From assembly GCA_026419775.2 (NCBI GenBank), contig JAOPGA020000868.1, positions 1-53,715 on the forward strand: a stretch of DNA of 53,715 nt. Reading direction: 5' to 3'. Under the pieces are notes generated by a model. The model saw only the letters and a list, made by a program, of their open reading frames with translations, was not told the origin of the DNA and did not search any database. The position numbers were made by a program, and so were the translations under genes. This document shows, in pieces, positions 30,696 to 41,479 of the stretch; position 1 is the stretch's first letter; every line of letters starts with the position of its first letter. The stretch comes from Acrasis kona (lineage: Eukaryota > Heterolobosea > Eutetramitea > Acrasida > Acrasidae).

Positions 30696-33568
30696 ATGAG
30701 AAATAATAGCGGTTGTGAAATACTCTTCGTTCTTCTGCTTTGCTGCCTGTTGATCAAGGCAAGACTACCATCGTCGGGGAACGAAGGTTTCAAAAAACAA
30801 AATTTCATTCACATAAGGTCAGGATCTATTGGAGCAGATAGTGAGCACTTGTTGGACGTTAACTCACGTAAGTGTTCTACTTTATCAACAAGAATAACTT
30901 CGTAGTTGCATCTATAAATGAGGAAAAAATCCAAGTATTGATTAAATTTGCTCCAGTGTACGAGACACAATTTGGAAAAACAAGTTTCAAATATTTAACT
31001 GAAGAATACAAGAAGAAGATCAGGGAGGAATTTGGAATCAAGTTATCCTCTTACATTCCTCACCATTCATACATTGCCGTGGCTACTCCAGAACAGATTA
31101 GCAAAATTTCAGCACATGAACATGTCGACTTTGTGGCACACTACAAACCACACATGAAGGTGTCCACCCTCGAGCACAAGGACATCAACGAACACATGAA
31201 AGAGACAGCATCCATTTCTGCATCTCTCGTGCCAGATCAAGAGCGCACCTTAAGAGACGCGGAGCAAATCAAAGATCAAATCAAGTCCATCCTCGACAAC
31301 AACAACATTCCCCATCAACACCTCCTTGCTGCATCAAAGAACAAGATCATTGCCGTGGTGCACAAACAACACTTTGCACAAGCAGCAAAGGCACTATCCA
31401 CGCACGTGCAAGTTCATTGGATCGAACAACACGACGTACATGCCCAACCAGAGAATGCATTCAATCGTAAATTGATACAAACCAACAAACAACAATCAGA
31501 ACCATACTCCATCGCCGGTCTCAAGGGCAAAGGACAAGTCGTCGCCTATGGTGATTCCGGTCTCGACGTCTACAGCTGCTTCTTCCACGATCAAGACCAT
31601 CGCGTTCCCTTTGTGAATGCCAAAAATCTCACGTCCCATCTCAGCCCCCATCATCGTAAAATTCGCGGCTACTACACATTCATAGACGACAAGGACGATC
31701 TATTGGGACACGGCACTCACGTGGGTGGAACGTTGGCAGGACAAAGTTTGTACAATGGAAGCAACACGTTTAACGGAATCGCACAGGAGGCCAAAATCTT
31801 CATGTTCGACGTTGGGTGCAGCACCAAAGGTGGATGTAAATGCGAACAAGAAGGAAACGTGTGTCCATGCACCATGCTACCCAACGGCGTGTGTCCAGAG
31901 AATGGAGGGTTGTTCATGCCCAACGATCTGGAGAATAGCGGTTACTTTATGGCGCCCTATCTAGCAGGCGCTCGTCTGCACTCCAATTCCATCGGAGATC
32001 GCATCGAACAAGGATACACCACCACCAGCAAGGAAATCGATTCCTTCGTGTACCATCACGACGACATGTTGATCTTGTGGTCAGCAGGTAACAGCGGAAG
32101 GAACGATGGTTACATGACGCTGACAGGTCCCTTGAAGGAATTCAAGAATGGCATCGTCGTGGGTGCGAGCACCAGCAGCAGAGAGAGTTGGGATTGGTTG
32201 GTGAGCGACGTAGGAGTGCGCAACCTTACGGATAGTTTGTTGAGCTTAAAAGCTAGTATTTATAATGAGTTCCAATGCTTTTGCACCAATCACACGTTGA
32301 ATCCACAAATGTGTGCTGCTGCGGAGAGATTGGTGGACGAGAAATCATGTTGCCAGCTATTCGGTGCACCCGATTGCAATGGATTCAAACCCAAATCATG
32401 GGCCACCAATCCCATGGCAGCGGTCATCAGCGGATGTTGTCATGAATGCGTGCGCAAGGCTCTACAAGATCCATCCGTAGCTCAATACTTTGACTATCAA
32501 AACTTGGCCAGCTTTAGTAGCTTAGGTCCCACCATCGACGGTCGCATCAAACCAGATTTGGTGACGCCTGGTTACTATGTCATCTCTGCTAGAAGTCACG
32601 CCAGCGATCCATCCGTCACTTGCGATGGCAACAGAGAGCTATCTCATCATGTCAAGGAGATGGCAGGCACCAGCATGGCCACGCCGACGGCCACCGCAAG
32701 CGCAGTGTTGGTGAGACAATACTTTACCGATGGTTATTATCCCAGCGGACGTGCTCATGGCGAAGGTGCCAAGTACACCCAACCAAGTGCTGCGCTGGTC
32801 AAGGCCACCATGATATCCAGTGCCAGACCCATGAGCGGCATTGCTCGCTTCGCAGATCGCTTCTCCTTCTTCCAACCTGCTCACAGGCGCTTCTTTGAAG
32901 GATTCGGTCTCATCAACTTGTCCAACGTGTTGAACGTTCATGATGCACCATCTCCTCCTCTGTTCGTGAGCGACGGCAACACCGTGGCGACCGACCAGGA
33001 CGATTCTTATGAATTCGAATTCACTTGTAAACAAGATGTCAAGTGCGAATTGGTGGTGACGTTGACGTGGACCGATCCACCTTCGTCGCCCGCTGCTTCC
33101 TTCTCTCTGATCAATGATTTGGACTTGACCGTTTATCATGGACAGGACGGCAGTTCGTTCTTGAGAGGAAACGTGATCGACGGATCCATGCATGACAAGG
33201 ATCACTTTAATAATGTGGAGAGAGTGTTGTTTGCGGTGGGCGCAGAGGAGCACGCCAACAGCGGTGTTTATCGAGTGGTGGTGTCCGGCTACAACGTTCC
33301 ACAGGGTCCACAAAAGTATGCACTGGTGATTAGTGCCAGCGAGAATGGATTCGACAGGGAATTAGTCGAGAAATCATTCTTGACTACGCACGGAGGTCAT
33401 GGACACGATGATCCGTCACGTGACTTTTTTAAGAGAGATATTACCATGAAGGTTTGGGGCTTCTCTTTGTTGGTTGGTTTGATGGGTGCTGCGTTGTTGG
33501 CGTCGGTGGTTGCGTTGGGTGCCGTCACAATCAAGAACAAGAGATCGTCGTATCAAACAATAAATTGA
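30696..33568 (+). CDS. Subtilisin-like serine protease, type I membrane protein
   Basis: Exon 1 30696-30867, intron 30868-30905 (38 nt), exon 2 30906-33568; 944 residues. Signal peptide ILFVLLLCCLLIKA near the N-terminus, a pro-region to about residue 260, then an S8 catalytic domain with Asp274 (AYGDSGLD), His329 (GHGTHVGG) and Ser647 (AGTSMATPTA). Two cysteine-rich inserts occur in the domain (CKCEQEGNVCPC and a CxCC... group near 530-600). A beta-sandwich follows (LVVTLTWTDPPSSPA). The protein ends with one membrane span (LLVGLMGAALLASVVALGAV) and a short basic tail. Architecture resembles the protease half of Dictyostelium TagB/TagC, without the ABC transporter. G+C and codon choice are clearly higher than in its neighbours, typical of a highly expressed gene. 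Confidence 0.9.
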
Positions 33569-33576
33569 TATATTTT

Positions 33577-34469
33577 TTATTTTCGTGTGTTGTTGGATTC
33601 TTTGGTTAACAATACGATGCTACGGAGGGTTGGATTGTGACTGGTAGTGAGTGGTTGCTTACCTCGACACGTTATCTGCTATGCGAAGCATTTCTGGTTC
33701 GACGTCCTTAATGTTGTCAAAGTTGGACGAACAGCTGACTTCTACTAGATAATTGTCCTCGTCGACATTTTTAACATGATCGGGTTGGTTCCATCCGTGA
33801 GTGTGATCCATGGAATATAATTGATAAATGGATATACAGACGCCAGTTGGCGTGACGTACTGAAATCCCTTCTTGATGTATTCATATTCGTACCTGTCAT
33901 GATTAGTCGGAGTATAGAGTGAACGAATTACGTTATTTCCATTGATTGTAGAAATTCTAAAATGTTATCGGAAAATACCTTGGAATAGCTGACATTTCTG
34001 GTGGCTACCTTGAATGTGCGATCTTTGGTTGATTGTTGCTCTCTACCAAGGTATTTTATATACTTCCACTCTCTACTGTCGAATGTTTTCGAAGCCTTAC
34101 TTATTTTTAGATCAGCAACAGCGAGGAGGTTAACTTGTTCGGGTATCTATTGATTATTATGATTATGCAATCGAGACTTACGGGTTGTAGATGGCTTGCT
34201 GAAATGCCTGCTGTATTTAACTCTGCAGCTTTTGTAGTTGATTTCGTTTTCGATTTGACGGTTTCAGTCTCGGTCTTTGTGTGTGGCGTGCTCATTGTCT
34301 TGAATACAATCTCCCATGTCGCGAAAGAATTTGTTGCATCTGTCCTCGTTGATGTTCCACAAATACCACATAACCGTGTCTTTAGTTTGTTGATATATGA
34401 TTTTTCGATCATTCCATATAACGTCATCTCATATAATTGAGAGGAAGTCTTTGCTTGGTTCTGGTCCAT
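33577..34469 (-). CDS. MED18: Mediator of RNA polymerase II transcription subunit 18
   Basis: Exons 34469-34182, 34146-33932, 33893-33663 and 33619-33577, introns of 35, 38 and 43 nt; 258 residues, all phases agree. The N-terminal strand-helix YEMTLYGMIEKSYINKLKTR followed by LCGICG matches the MED18 start (E-Y-x-L-x-G-S-x, L-x-x-R-L-R-G-L). WKYIKYLGRE, LEFLQSMEITYEYEYIKKGF and NYLVEVSC correspond to the W-R-Y-L-G, G-F-x-x-x-x-E-x-x-x-K-G and L-V-E-L-S positions. A final exon adds SIVLLTKES, as in the conserved end helix; without that splice the protein would stop at 33663 after NVSR. MED18 sits in the Mediator head with MED20 and MED8. Stop is 8 bp from the convergent protease stop. Confidence 0.8.
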
Positions 34470-34525
34470 TGTTGTTTGCTTACAATAATTTATTTTAAAA
34501 CACTCAAAATTGTTATAATACAAAT

Positions 34526-36640
34526 TTATTTGGTCTTCAATGCACTCTTTTGAATATTAGTAACGTCGCGCATAGCAGAGAACTTCTTATAGTGATCTAT
34601 TTGAGCGCGTAGCTTACTAATTTCCTCAATGTATTCTTGTTCTTGTTCCGCATTTTGACTTGAAAGTAATTCTTCCTTCTCCTCTTCCAACTGACACCTT
34701 CTTTCGTCGACTTCCATCAACTCTCTACTCAATTCTTGTATTTTCTCTTCCTTCTCCTGCAGCTGTCTGGTCAATGTATTAATCTTTTCATTGTCGACAC
34801 GCAGTGATGAGGACGGTGTCGAAGGAGCGGATATTTGCAATTGGGAGCGGAGTTTTTGATTTATTGCTTTTAGTTGTTCCATGTGTTCTAATCTCGTCTT
34901 CAACTCTTCTGATTCCCGTTGCGACTGATCCCGCTCCAGAGAAATGTTCATCACCACATCCTTCTCCTGTTCGTATTTTTTCTTGTATGATTCGTACTTG
35001 CTACGAAGTTCTTCGGATTGAGAATGTAGTTGCGTTAATCTGCTCTGTAATTGTTGGGTTTGGTTGGAATTGTACATTTGTGAGTTGACGGTCTTTTGGT
35101 ATTGGTCGTTCATTTCGTTAAGCTCCACCACTAAATTTGCTTTCTGTGACTCTAGTTGAGTGACTCGTTGAGATGTTTGATTGACTTGATGTTCAAGTTC
35201 ATGTATGGATCTCTCTCTTTCTTGGATGGTATATTTCAGCGACTGTACTTGTCTGTTGTTGTTATCACATTCACTTAACGCTGATTCGTGCTGCTTCTTC
35301 ATTTCGTTCGATCGTTGTTCCCAATCCCTGATGGTTGCTCTCAACGTCTCAATCTCCAACTCAAACTGGGTCAATGATTCATTACACTGGATGATGATGT
35401 CATTCTTCTCATGCATCTCTGCCTCCAAGTACTCAATGCTTTGTTTGAGTTCGTAGATTTTTTCCGACTGCTCCACACAAGTGACGTCCAGTGTCTGCAA
35501 TGTTTCAGCAATCTTTTTGTTGTCGCTTTTACTCTTCTCAAGCTTCTGAGAGGTGAGTTCTTGGTTCTTTCTATAATCCTCACACTGTTCACGCCATGTC
35601 AATATTTCCTTCTTGAGTTCTTCTTGAGTTGACTTTAAAGTTTGGTTGTCTTTGGTGTAAGCTTCCTTTTCCACTTGTAGTTGATTCAATTTTTGTTCCA
35701 ACTGAGCTGAATGGGGACGAAGGGATTCAAGTTCTAAAGATTGATTATGATAATGTTGGGTGAGCTCAGACAAACGTCTATCAATCTCTTCGCTCATGGC
35801 TCTCTCAGCAGTAAGTTCGGCCGAAAGTGATTCCAAATGCAGGCGATAATCGTTAATGTGATCATCCTGCTGGGAGCATTTTTCCTCTAATTGCTCTAAT
35901 CTTCCTTCACAACCTTGGTATTTTTGTAATTGGGTTTGCAACTTTTCAACTTGTTTTTTGTAATCTCTGACAGCTTTATCGATGGATTTTTCAACCAGGG
36001 TGTGTGTATCATTCTCGTGTTTTGTCTTCATGTTCAAATTATACTTCTCCAACTTGCTGTGTTTATCAGTCAAAAGTTGAACCTCTTTCGTTTTGGCCAA
36101 AAGATCCCTCTCTGCCTTTCTTCTAAGGTCGATGCTTGTCTTCAACTCACGGTTTAATTCTGCTATTTTGGTCTTAGAATCATTGTTCTCTGTCTTCTGA
36201 TTGTATTGTTGCTGAACGGTCATTAACTCAATCTGTAAGTCCTGAAAAGCATCTCCGCGTCTTCTTAGTTCATCATTTAACCTAACGTTTTCATCCATCT
36301 GCACGGTATAAGTGGTTTTGAACTTGGATAATTCTTCTTTGAGTGTTGGGCAGGTCGTGCAGGGACCAGATGATGTGATGGAGGAGGCAGTAGTTTGTTT
36401 AGCAACCTCATCTTTAAAAATCTTCATTTTTAGCATCTCAATCTCCATCGACATACGGTCGCATTCCTCTTTTGACTTTGATAACTGTTCCTTCAAATTA
36501 ACGATGGTCTTTTGGTCGTTCGATGCGACCGTCATTGCTGTTGGTAGTTCAAATGGTGGGAACAAGCTACTGTTCAGTGACTTGCCCATTAGGAACGAAT
36601 CATCAGACGTATGGTCGTCCACGTCCATGCCAAAATTCAT
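34526..36640 (-). CDS. Long coiled-coil protein, unknown (possibly spindle/centrosomal)
   Basis: A 704-residue protein from the ATG at 36640. The first ~35 residues are acidic and Ser-rich (MNFGMDVDDHTSDDSFLMGK). Residues about 45-670 are almost continuous heptad repeat coiled coil, interrupted by a short CxTCPTL region near 95 and a Ser/Pro break (SAPSTPSSS) near 615. The C-terminus FSAMRDVTNIQKSALKTK is conserved-looking and basic. No family certain. The size and layout fit structural tethers (golgin, kinetochore or centrosome components). Confidence 0.6.
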   Translation of the reverse strand: MNFGMDVDDHTSDDSFLMGKSLNSSLFPPFELPTAMTVASNDQKTIVNLKEQLSKSKEECDRMSMEIEMLKMKIFKDEVAKQTTASSITSSGPCTTCPTLKEELSKFKTTYTVQMDENVRLNDELRRRGDAFQDLQIELMTVQQQYNQKTENNDSKTKIAELNRELKTSIDLRRKAERDLLAKTKEVQLLTDKHSKLEKYNLNMKTKHENDTHTLVEKSIDKAVRDYKKQVEKLQTQLQKYQGCEGRLEQLEEKCSQQDDHINDYRLHLESLSAELTAERAMSEEIDRRLSELTQHYHNQSLELESLRPHSAQLEQKLNQLQVEKEAYTKDNQTLKSTQEELKKEILTWREQCEDYRKNQELTSQKLEKSKSDNKKIAETLQTLDVTCVEQSEKIYELKQSIEYLEAEMHEKNDIIIQCNESLTQFELEIETLRATIRDWEQRSNEMKKQHESALSECDNNNRQVQSLKYTIQERERSIHELEHQVNQTSQRVTQLESQKANLVVELNEMNDQYQKTVNSQMYNSNQTQQLQSRLTQLHSQSEELRSKYESYKKKYEQEKDVVMNISLERDQSQRESEELKTRLEHMEQLKAINQKLRSQLQISAPSTPSSSLRVDNEKINTLTRQLQEKEEKIQELSRELMEVDERRCQLEEEKEELLSSQNAEQEQEYIEEISKLRAQIDHYKKFSAMRDVTNIQKSALKTK

Positions 36641-36688
36641 AAATGTTTAAAATGTTAACGAACAATTTGGTTGATAAAAAATGGCGGA

Positions 36689-38152
36689 CTAATTTATTGA
36701 ATATCTTCCCTTGAGCACCTTTCCTGTTGGATTTTCAATCACATCACCTTCACGTGTGAAAACTACGACACCTCTCAAAATAGTCATATTAACAACACCC
36801 TTCAACGCCCTTCCATCATATGGTGTAAGTGGATGCTTGTGATGAAACATTCTCTTCTTTCTGGCATCGAGCACGTATGATTCATCTGGGCTCCAGATCA
36901 CAAAATCAGCATCAAGGCCCTTTCGTATGGTGCCCTTGCGATCGTGGATTTGTACCAACTTGGCAGGTTCTTCACATTTCCACTTTACTAAATCACTAAA
37001 AGTAAATCCTCTTATCGATGCCTGTGTCCACAGTGCAGACAAAGATAATTCCAAAGAAGAGATGCCACCCCATGATTTGAAGAAATCGTTGTTTTTTAAA
37101 TCTGGAGGACTAGGGGAGTGGTCGGACGTGACCATACTAAGTACGCCACTGCGTAGTCCGTTCCACAAACCTTCTCTATTAGCAGCAGTGCGGATGGGTG
37201 GACAGCACTTGTATTGGGTGGCACCATCAGGAATACTTTCGGACGTAAAAAACAAATAATGTGTACAGGTTTCGCTGGAGACACCATCCATCTCACTAAG
37301 AGCCTCATCAGTTGCAACGTGAACAATATGACAGCGAGTGAGTTTATCTTTACAAAGCTCGACTACCTTACGAATAGCTTCGACCTCCATTCTGGGTGGT
37401 CTAGACTTCATAAATGTTGCATAGTGTGAACCATTTCCATTTTTTATTAAATCTTGAATTTCTTGTTCTAACTCCAAAACTTCAACCTCGGCATGGAACA
37501 TGTAAACAATGTCGTGATCTTTGAGAATGTTCAAAGCAGTTTCAATGTGAGATTCATCCACGGCACCAAATTCTTGGACTCCGGAATTAATCATGAATGA
37601 CTTGAAACCTAAAACTCCTGCATTTAACAATGGCAAAAGATCGTTCTTGTTCTCTGGTACAACCCCACCTAAAAAGCCAACATCGACGAACGTTTGATTC
37701 ACAGAAGTCTTCATCTTGATGTCCAAGTTTTCTACAGTAGTTGTTGGTGGTAATGAGTTTAAAGGCATGTCGATGACGGTGGTAACACCACCAGCTGCTG
37801 CACCCTTAGTAACTGTTAAAAAGCCCTCCCAATGAGTGCGTCCAGGATCGTTGACGTGAACATGTGTATCGACCATTCCAGGCATTACTATATCATCTCC
37901 AGTATTGATAATACGTTGGCATCCATGTAAGTCGTAGTAGTCGGCGATCTTTTCAATCTTGCCATCTGCGCCAACATGAATAGTGCCAGATATTGGAATC
38001 AAATCTTTTGAATCTCTAATCATTCTCTTCGCCTGAATAATTAAGCATCCCTCATTAGGTTGTGAAGTTGTTGGTGGTTCTACGGGTGGCGTGGCGATGA
38101 AGTACACTGCAAGTAAACTTGCCAAAGAGATCAATATCGAAATTTTTATCAT
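36689..38152 (-). CDS. Allantoinase with N-terminal signal anchor
   Basis: Hydrolyses allantoin to allantoate in purine degradation. A 487-residue cyclic amidohydrolase. Metal ligands are all present: H97 and H99 (DTHVHVND), K184 (VLGFKSFM, the carbamylated lysine), H220 (YMFHAE), H278 (CHIVHVA) and D344 (VTSDHSP). TTVIDMPLNSLPPTTTVEN is the allantoinase rather than dihydroorotase or hydantoinase signature. Residues 3-22 form a hydrophobic segment (SILISLASLLAVYFIA) followed by a proline linker, so the enzyme is probably in the ER/secretory lumen or bound to a membrane, as in plant allantoinases. No intron. Start at the first ATG. Confidence 0.9.
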   Translation of the reverse strand: MIKISILISLASLLAVYFIATPPVEPPTTSQPNEGCLIIQAKRMIRDSKDLIPISGTIHVGADGKIEKIADYYDLHGCQRIINTGDDIVMPGMVDTHVHVNDPGRTHWEGFLTVTKGAAAGGVTTVIDMPLNSLPPTTTVENLDIKMKTSVNQTFVDVGFLGGVVPENKNDLLPLLNAGVLGFKSFMINSGVQEFGAVDESHIETALNILKDHDIVYMFHAEVEVLELEQEIQDLIKNGNGSHYATFMKSRPPRMEVEAIRKVVELCKDKLTRCHIVHVATDEALSEMDGVSSETCTHYLFFTSESIPDGATQYKCCPPIRTAANREGLWNGLRSGVLSMVTSDHSPSPPDLKNNDFFKSWGGISSLELSLSALWTQASIRGFTFSDLVKWKCEEPAKLVQIHDRKGTIRKGLDADFVIWSPDESYVLDARKKRMFHHKHPLTPYDGRALKGVVNMTILRGVVVFTREGDVIENPTGKVLKGRYSIN

Positions 38153-38262
38153 TTTGATTGACTAAAGATTCGTAATACGGTACATTACATGCGAACAAAT
38201 AAATTGTTCAAACATCATTGATGCACATTGCAGAATTTAAACACACCATGTGAACTGTTACA

Positions 38263-39977
38263 ATGAGGTCCAAGAACATTCTGTTCAATTTGAGGCAATA
38301 CACAACTGGAAATCTCGTCATGAACAGTAGGATAATAAAAGGAAATCCTAACCAAGATGAGGTAATTGTCAAAGAAGGATATCGGTTTATAAAACCTTTT
38401 GAAAGGAAGTATGAAGTTAAATGTAAGGGTAGATGGATGGGGAGAAAACTTCTAGACACATACATGTATGAATACACCGTACCTGAAGACGTTTGCGTGA
38501 GTGTTTGTGAAGTTATTGAAATTAACATGCACAGAAGGACATGATAAAAAAAGGACTAATCAAGGTGAACGACGAAATCAAGAGCGAAGATTACATCTTC
38601 ACAGGGACAGAAGTTCTTCAATATAGCGACATTCGGACTGACAGGGCCGTCATCAATTTTGACCAAATAGAAGTAATTCACGAAGATGATCTATTCTTCG
38701 TGATTAATAAGCCCCAATCAATACCAGTGCACCCAAAAGGAAGGTACACCAAGAACACTTTGACGTACATTATAAAAAACGAGTATGGCATGTCGGGGTT
38801 AAGACTTTTACATCGCTTAGACAAGGTCACTTCAGGAGTGTTGCTGTTCGGCAAAACAACGCCAGTGGCTCAAACATTCACCAGGCTAATGGGCACCAAT
38901 CAGGTCAAAAAGTTTTATCTTGCCAGAGTCACGGGAAGATTCCCACACGATCAAGACGAGCCGCCGTGGCAGAATGATCCAGAAATACATTACGATAAGG
39001 AACACGGAGTGTGGCACGTCACCAAGTCCCTTCAATGTGTGAACGAGAGAAGAGGAATTTATAGGGCCATTGACAATAATCAGCTCATCCCCGTACAAGA
39101 ACAGGTTTTGACCGACTTGACAGGATCCACCGTAGCAGAAAAATACAAAACGGCTCATACATTATTTAGGTTCCTCGGATATGATGCACAAAGCAACACG
39201 TCGCTCATGTTTTGTGCACCCATCACAGGTCGCACCCATCAACTCAGGGAGCACTTGCGCGTATTAGGACATCAAATCGTTCACGACGACGAACACTTGG
39301 TACAAGACTTGACGGACACACAAAGAGGAGTGCATGGTTGGAGGCACAAGATGGAAATATTCGAAAGGCTTGGATGGAACAACAAGGACATCATAGAGCA
39401 CATGAACGACGAAAACATTAACGAATTCTTGGAAAAGAAGAGGGACGGAGAGTTGATTCACGGAGAGTTTAAAATCGATCTGCACGCATTCCACTACTGC
39501 ATCAAACTAAACAAGACGGACACGTTGGACATGATGGGACTGAGAAAGCGACCAAGAAACATTAGCGAAGGAAAGTTAAAAAAGTATCAAGAAAAGTCGA
39601 GAAAGCGTCAAAAAAAGATTGAAGCCAGAGAGAAGGCCATTAGCTTGGGTCAGATGGTGATGAAGAAGGATTTAAAGAGCGACGAAAAGTATCAGGCCTA
39701 TTTGGAAAAGGTCAAATTGCAACAAGAGCAGGATCGTGCTCATTTAGAATTAGTGGAAAAGAAGATACAACAAGTGGGAGAGGTGCCCGAGGAGAGCATG
39801 ATGGATTTTGAAACAAGAGTATTGCCAGAGTGGTGCGCTGCATTTCAGGGCGAAGAGTTTACAAAAGTGTTGAGAGAGTGCGTGGAGCACAGCAAACAAT
39901 ATGCTTACAAGCATAATCACGAGGATGATGGTGTCCAGGAGGTGGATCAAATAGACGAGGGTGAGGTTGATGAATAA
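38263..39977 (+). CDS. RluA-family pseudouridine synthase with charged C-terminal extension
   Basis: Exon 1 38263-38496, intron 38497-38534 (38 nt), exon 2 38535-39977; 558 residues. Isomerises uridine to pseudouridine in RNA. An S4-like segment lies at residues about 65-105 (KKGLIKVNDEIKSEDYIF). The catalytic region has VINKPQSIPVHPKGRYT and LLHRLDKVTSGVLLFGKT, the R-L-D-x-x-T-S-G motif holding the catalytic aspartate. APITGRTHQLREHLRVLGH is the R-T-H-Q-L-R-x-H motif. Similarity is closest to eukaryotic Pus9/RPUSD2-type enzymes that act on tRNA position 32. The last ~200 residues (about 355 on) are Lys/Glu-rich coiled coil absent from bacterial relatives. The first ~20 residues may be a mitochondrial leader. 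Confidence 0.88.
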
Positions 39978-40243
39978 ATAATAATTGTTTATTTTTGTAT
40001 GATTGATTCTTTCGAAATTCTTGTTGCTTTTACATGTGTACTGGATTCATAAACCTCAATAGTACCCAAAGTGTCTCATTAATTTGTACTGGTCCTGCCT
40101 CAATACAAAACTAATTTTTGGATGATGAGAGCATAGTGCTTACTACAAACAAACAGTCAACCTATAGTAAATGATGCAAGTTGCAATTGACAAGAACAAC
40201 TGTCATTTGATTGAAAAAAGTTGTAAGAAATACCTCATCAGAA

Positions 40244-40924
40244 ATGACAGACAGAGCGGCATATTACGACTTCTTCAACAAAGCACCTGTTAACAAGAGT
40301 TCTGCCGAATCCAATGCATTAGTGGAAAAGTTCCACTCTAAACTACAGATACCCCTCAGCACTCTCAAACAATATTTTGAATTCTTTTACAAGGCACCAG
40401 TAAACAAGACTGTCAGTGAAAGTCTCGACTTGATAGAAAAATTTCACAGCCGTTTGCCCGTTGCCTACGTCAAGGACGCTTTCGACTTCTTTTACAAATC
40501 ACCAGTGAACAAGACTTCAAGCGAGAGTATTGATTTAGTTTATAAATGGGGGACACATCCATACGGTTCAGTCCCAATTTTTTTTATGAAGGTCATGTTT
40601 GACTTTTTTTACAAAGCACCTGTGAACAAGAACGCTAGTGAAGCCTTGAGTCTTGTCTACAAGTACTATGAAACCACTGAAGTTGATGGATGGTTGCCTT
40701 CATACGATAAGTTAGTTTATGACATTCCAAAATTCTTTGACTACTTTTACAAAACAATAAACTGTAACTCGTCCGAAAGTCTTGTTAACTGTGAAAGAAT
40801 TATGAAAGGTGTGGGAAAAGTTGATTTTGATACTTTTAGCAAGGCCTACGATCATGCATACAGGAAACAGAATCAAAATAGACAACAGTCCATGGCTGCT
40901 GCTTTTAGTGCAGTAGGATTGTAA
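40244..40924 (+). CDS. Tandem-repeat protein (FFYKxPVNKxxSES units), unknown family
   Basis: A 226-residue protein; ATG at 40244 (the frame upstream starts with TTG). It consists of five units of about 38-45 residues, each starting with a F-D-F-F-Y-K-(A/S)-P-V-N-K-x-x-S-E-S-L-x-L core, for example EFFYKAPVNKTVSESLDLIE and DFFYKSPVNKTSSESIDL. The fifth unit is degenerate (DYFYKTINCNSSESLVN). The asparagine followed by K-T/S is not a consensus N-glycosylation site except N-C-N-S in the last unit. No signal peptide. A Gln/Asn-rich helix ends the protein. I know no family with this repeat. Confidence 0.65.
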   Translation: MTDRAAYYDFFNKAPVNKSSAESNALVEKFHSKLQIPLSTLKQYFEFFYKAPVNKTVSESLDLIEKFHSRLPVAYVKDAFDFFYKSPVNKTSSESIDLVYKWGTHPYGSVPIFFMKVMFDFFYKAPVNKNASEALSLVYKYYETTEVDGWLPSYDKLVYDIPKFFDYFYKTINCNSSESLVNCERIMKGVGKVDFDTFSKAYDHAYRKQNQNRQQSMAAAFSAVGL

Positions 40925-41139
40925 ACCCAATAAAGAGATTATGTTTTGGAAAGATGATGTGTTCGTCTTTTGAAGAGATTGGATCCTGATTAATACCAAC
41001 GGAAACCATTGGTGTTTCTAGAGGATAATGTAGTTATGTCGATTCAGGGGAAGTGCTTGAAGGGTGTGGAAGTTTGTTTGTATCAAAACCATTTTACAAT
41101 CAACCCCATTCAACATGTTTAATACCGGTTGTGTTATTT

Positions 41140-41345
41140 AGAATCGGATGAAAAATGTGTACGATAATGGATTAGAATTGCCTGCAAGCAAGGGCACATA
41201 AACTACTTTTAGGTGGTCCACGTATTGATACTAGTGCAGGCGATAATAATTTTATTAAAATAGCGATAATGGACGCGCAAATGTAATTGAGCTCCTTTTG
41301 AAAGGTCCCGTGTTGATCCTGCCGCAAATGATATCCTGAGAATGT
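41140..41345 (+). pseudogene. Ankyrin-repeat gene relic
   Basis: Short stretches in changing frames spell consecutive ankyrin pieces: RIDTSAGDNNFIKIA (from about 41222), ANVIELLLKGP (about 41279) and VDPAANDILRM (about 41311). These match the D-P-S-A-x-D-N-x-A-I-x-x-A ... V-x-x-L-L pattern of long ankyrin arrays in amoebae. At least three frameshifts and a stop. No intact gene nearby; the ankyrin gene at 17.3 kb is only distantly similar. Confidence 0.5.
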
Positions 41346-41479
41346 ACGGCCACATTTGGTTTGTATGGATCAATTTAATTTTGTGAATGTTGTGAAATTG
41401 ATTGTTTAGAATTACAGTTTATTGAAGCCCAATCTTATAGATATAAGCAACCTCAGCTACTCTTGAAATCTTTACGTGT

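Noticed and set aside
32639-33313. Minus-strand 224-residue open frame
   Set aside because: Fully overlaps the subtilisin-like gene, which has all catalytic motifs; a shadow of its G+C-rich codons.
33577-33663. Alternative MED18 end without the last splice
   Set aside because: Reading through stops right after NVSR, but splicing adds the conserved terminal helix in phase; kept as a minor possibility only.
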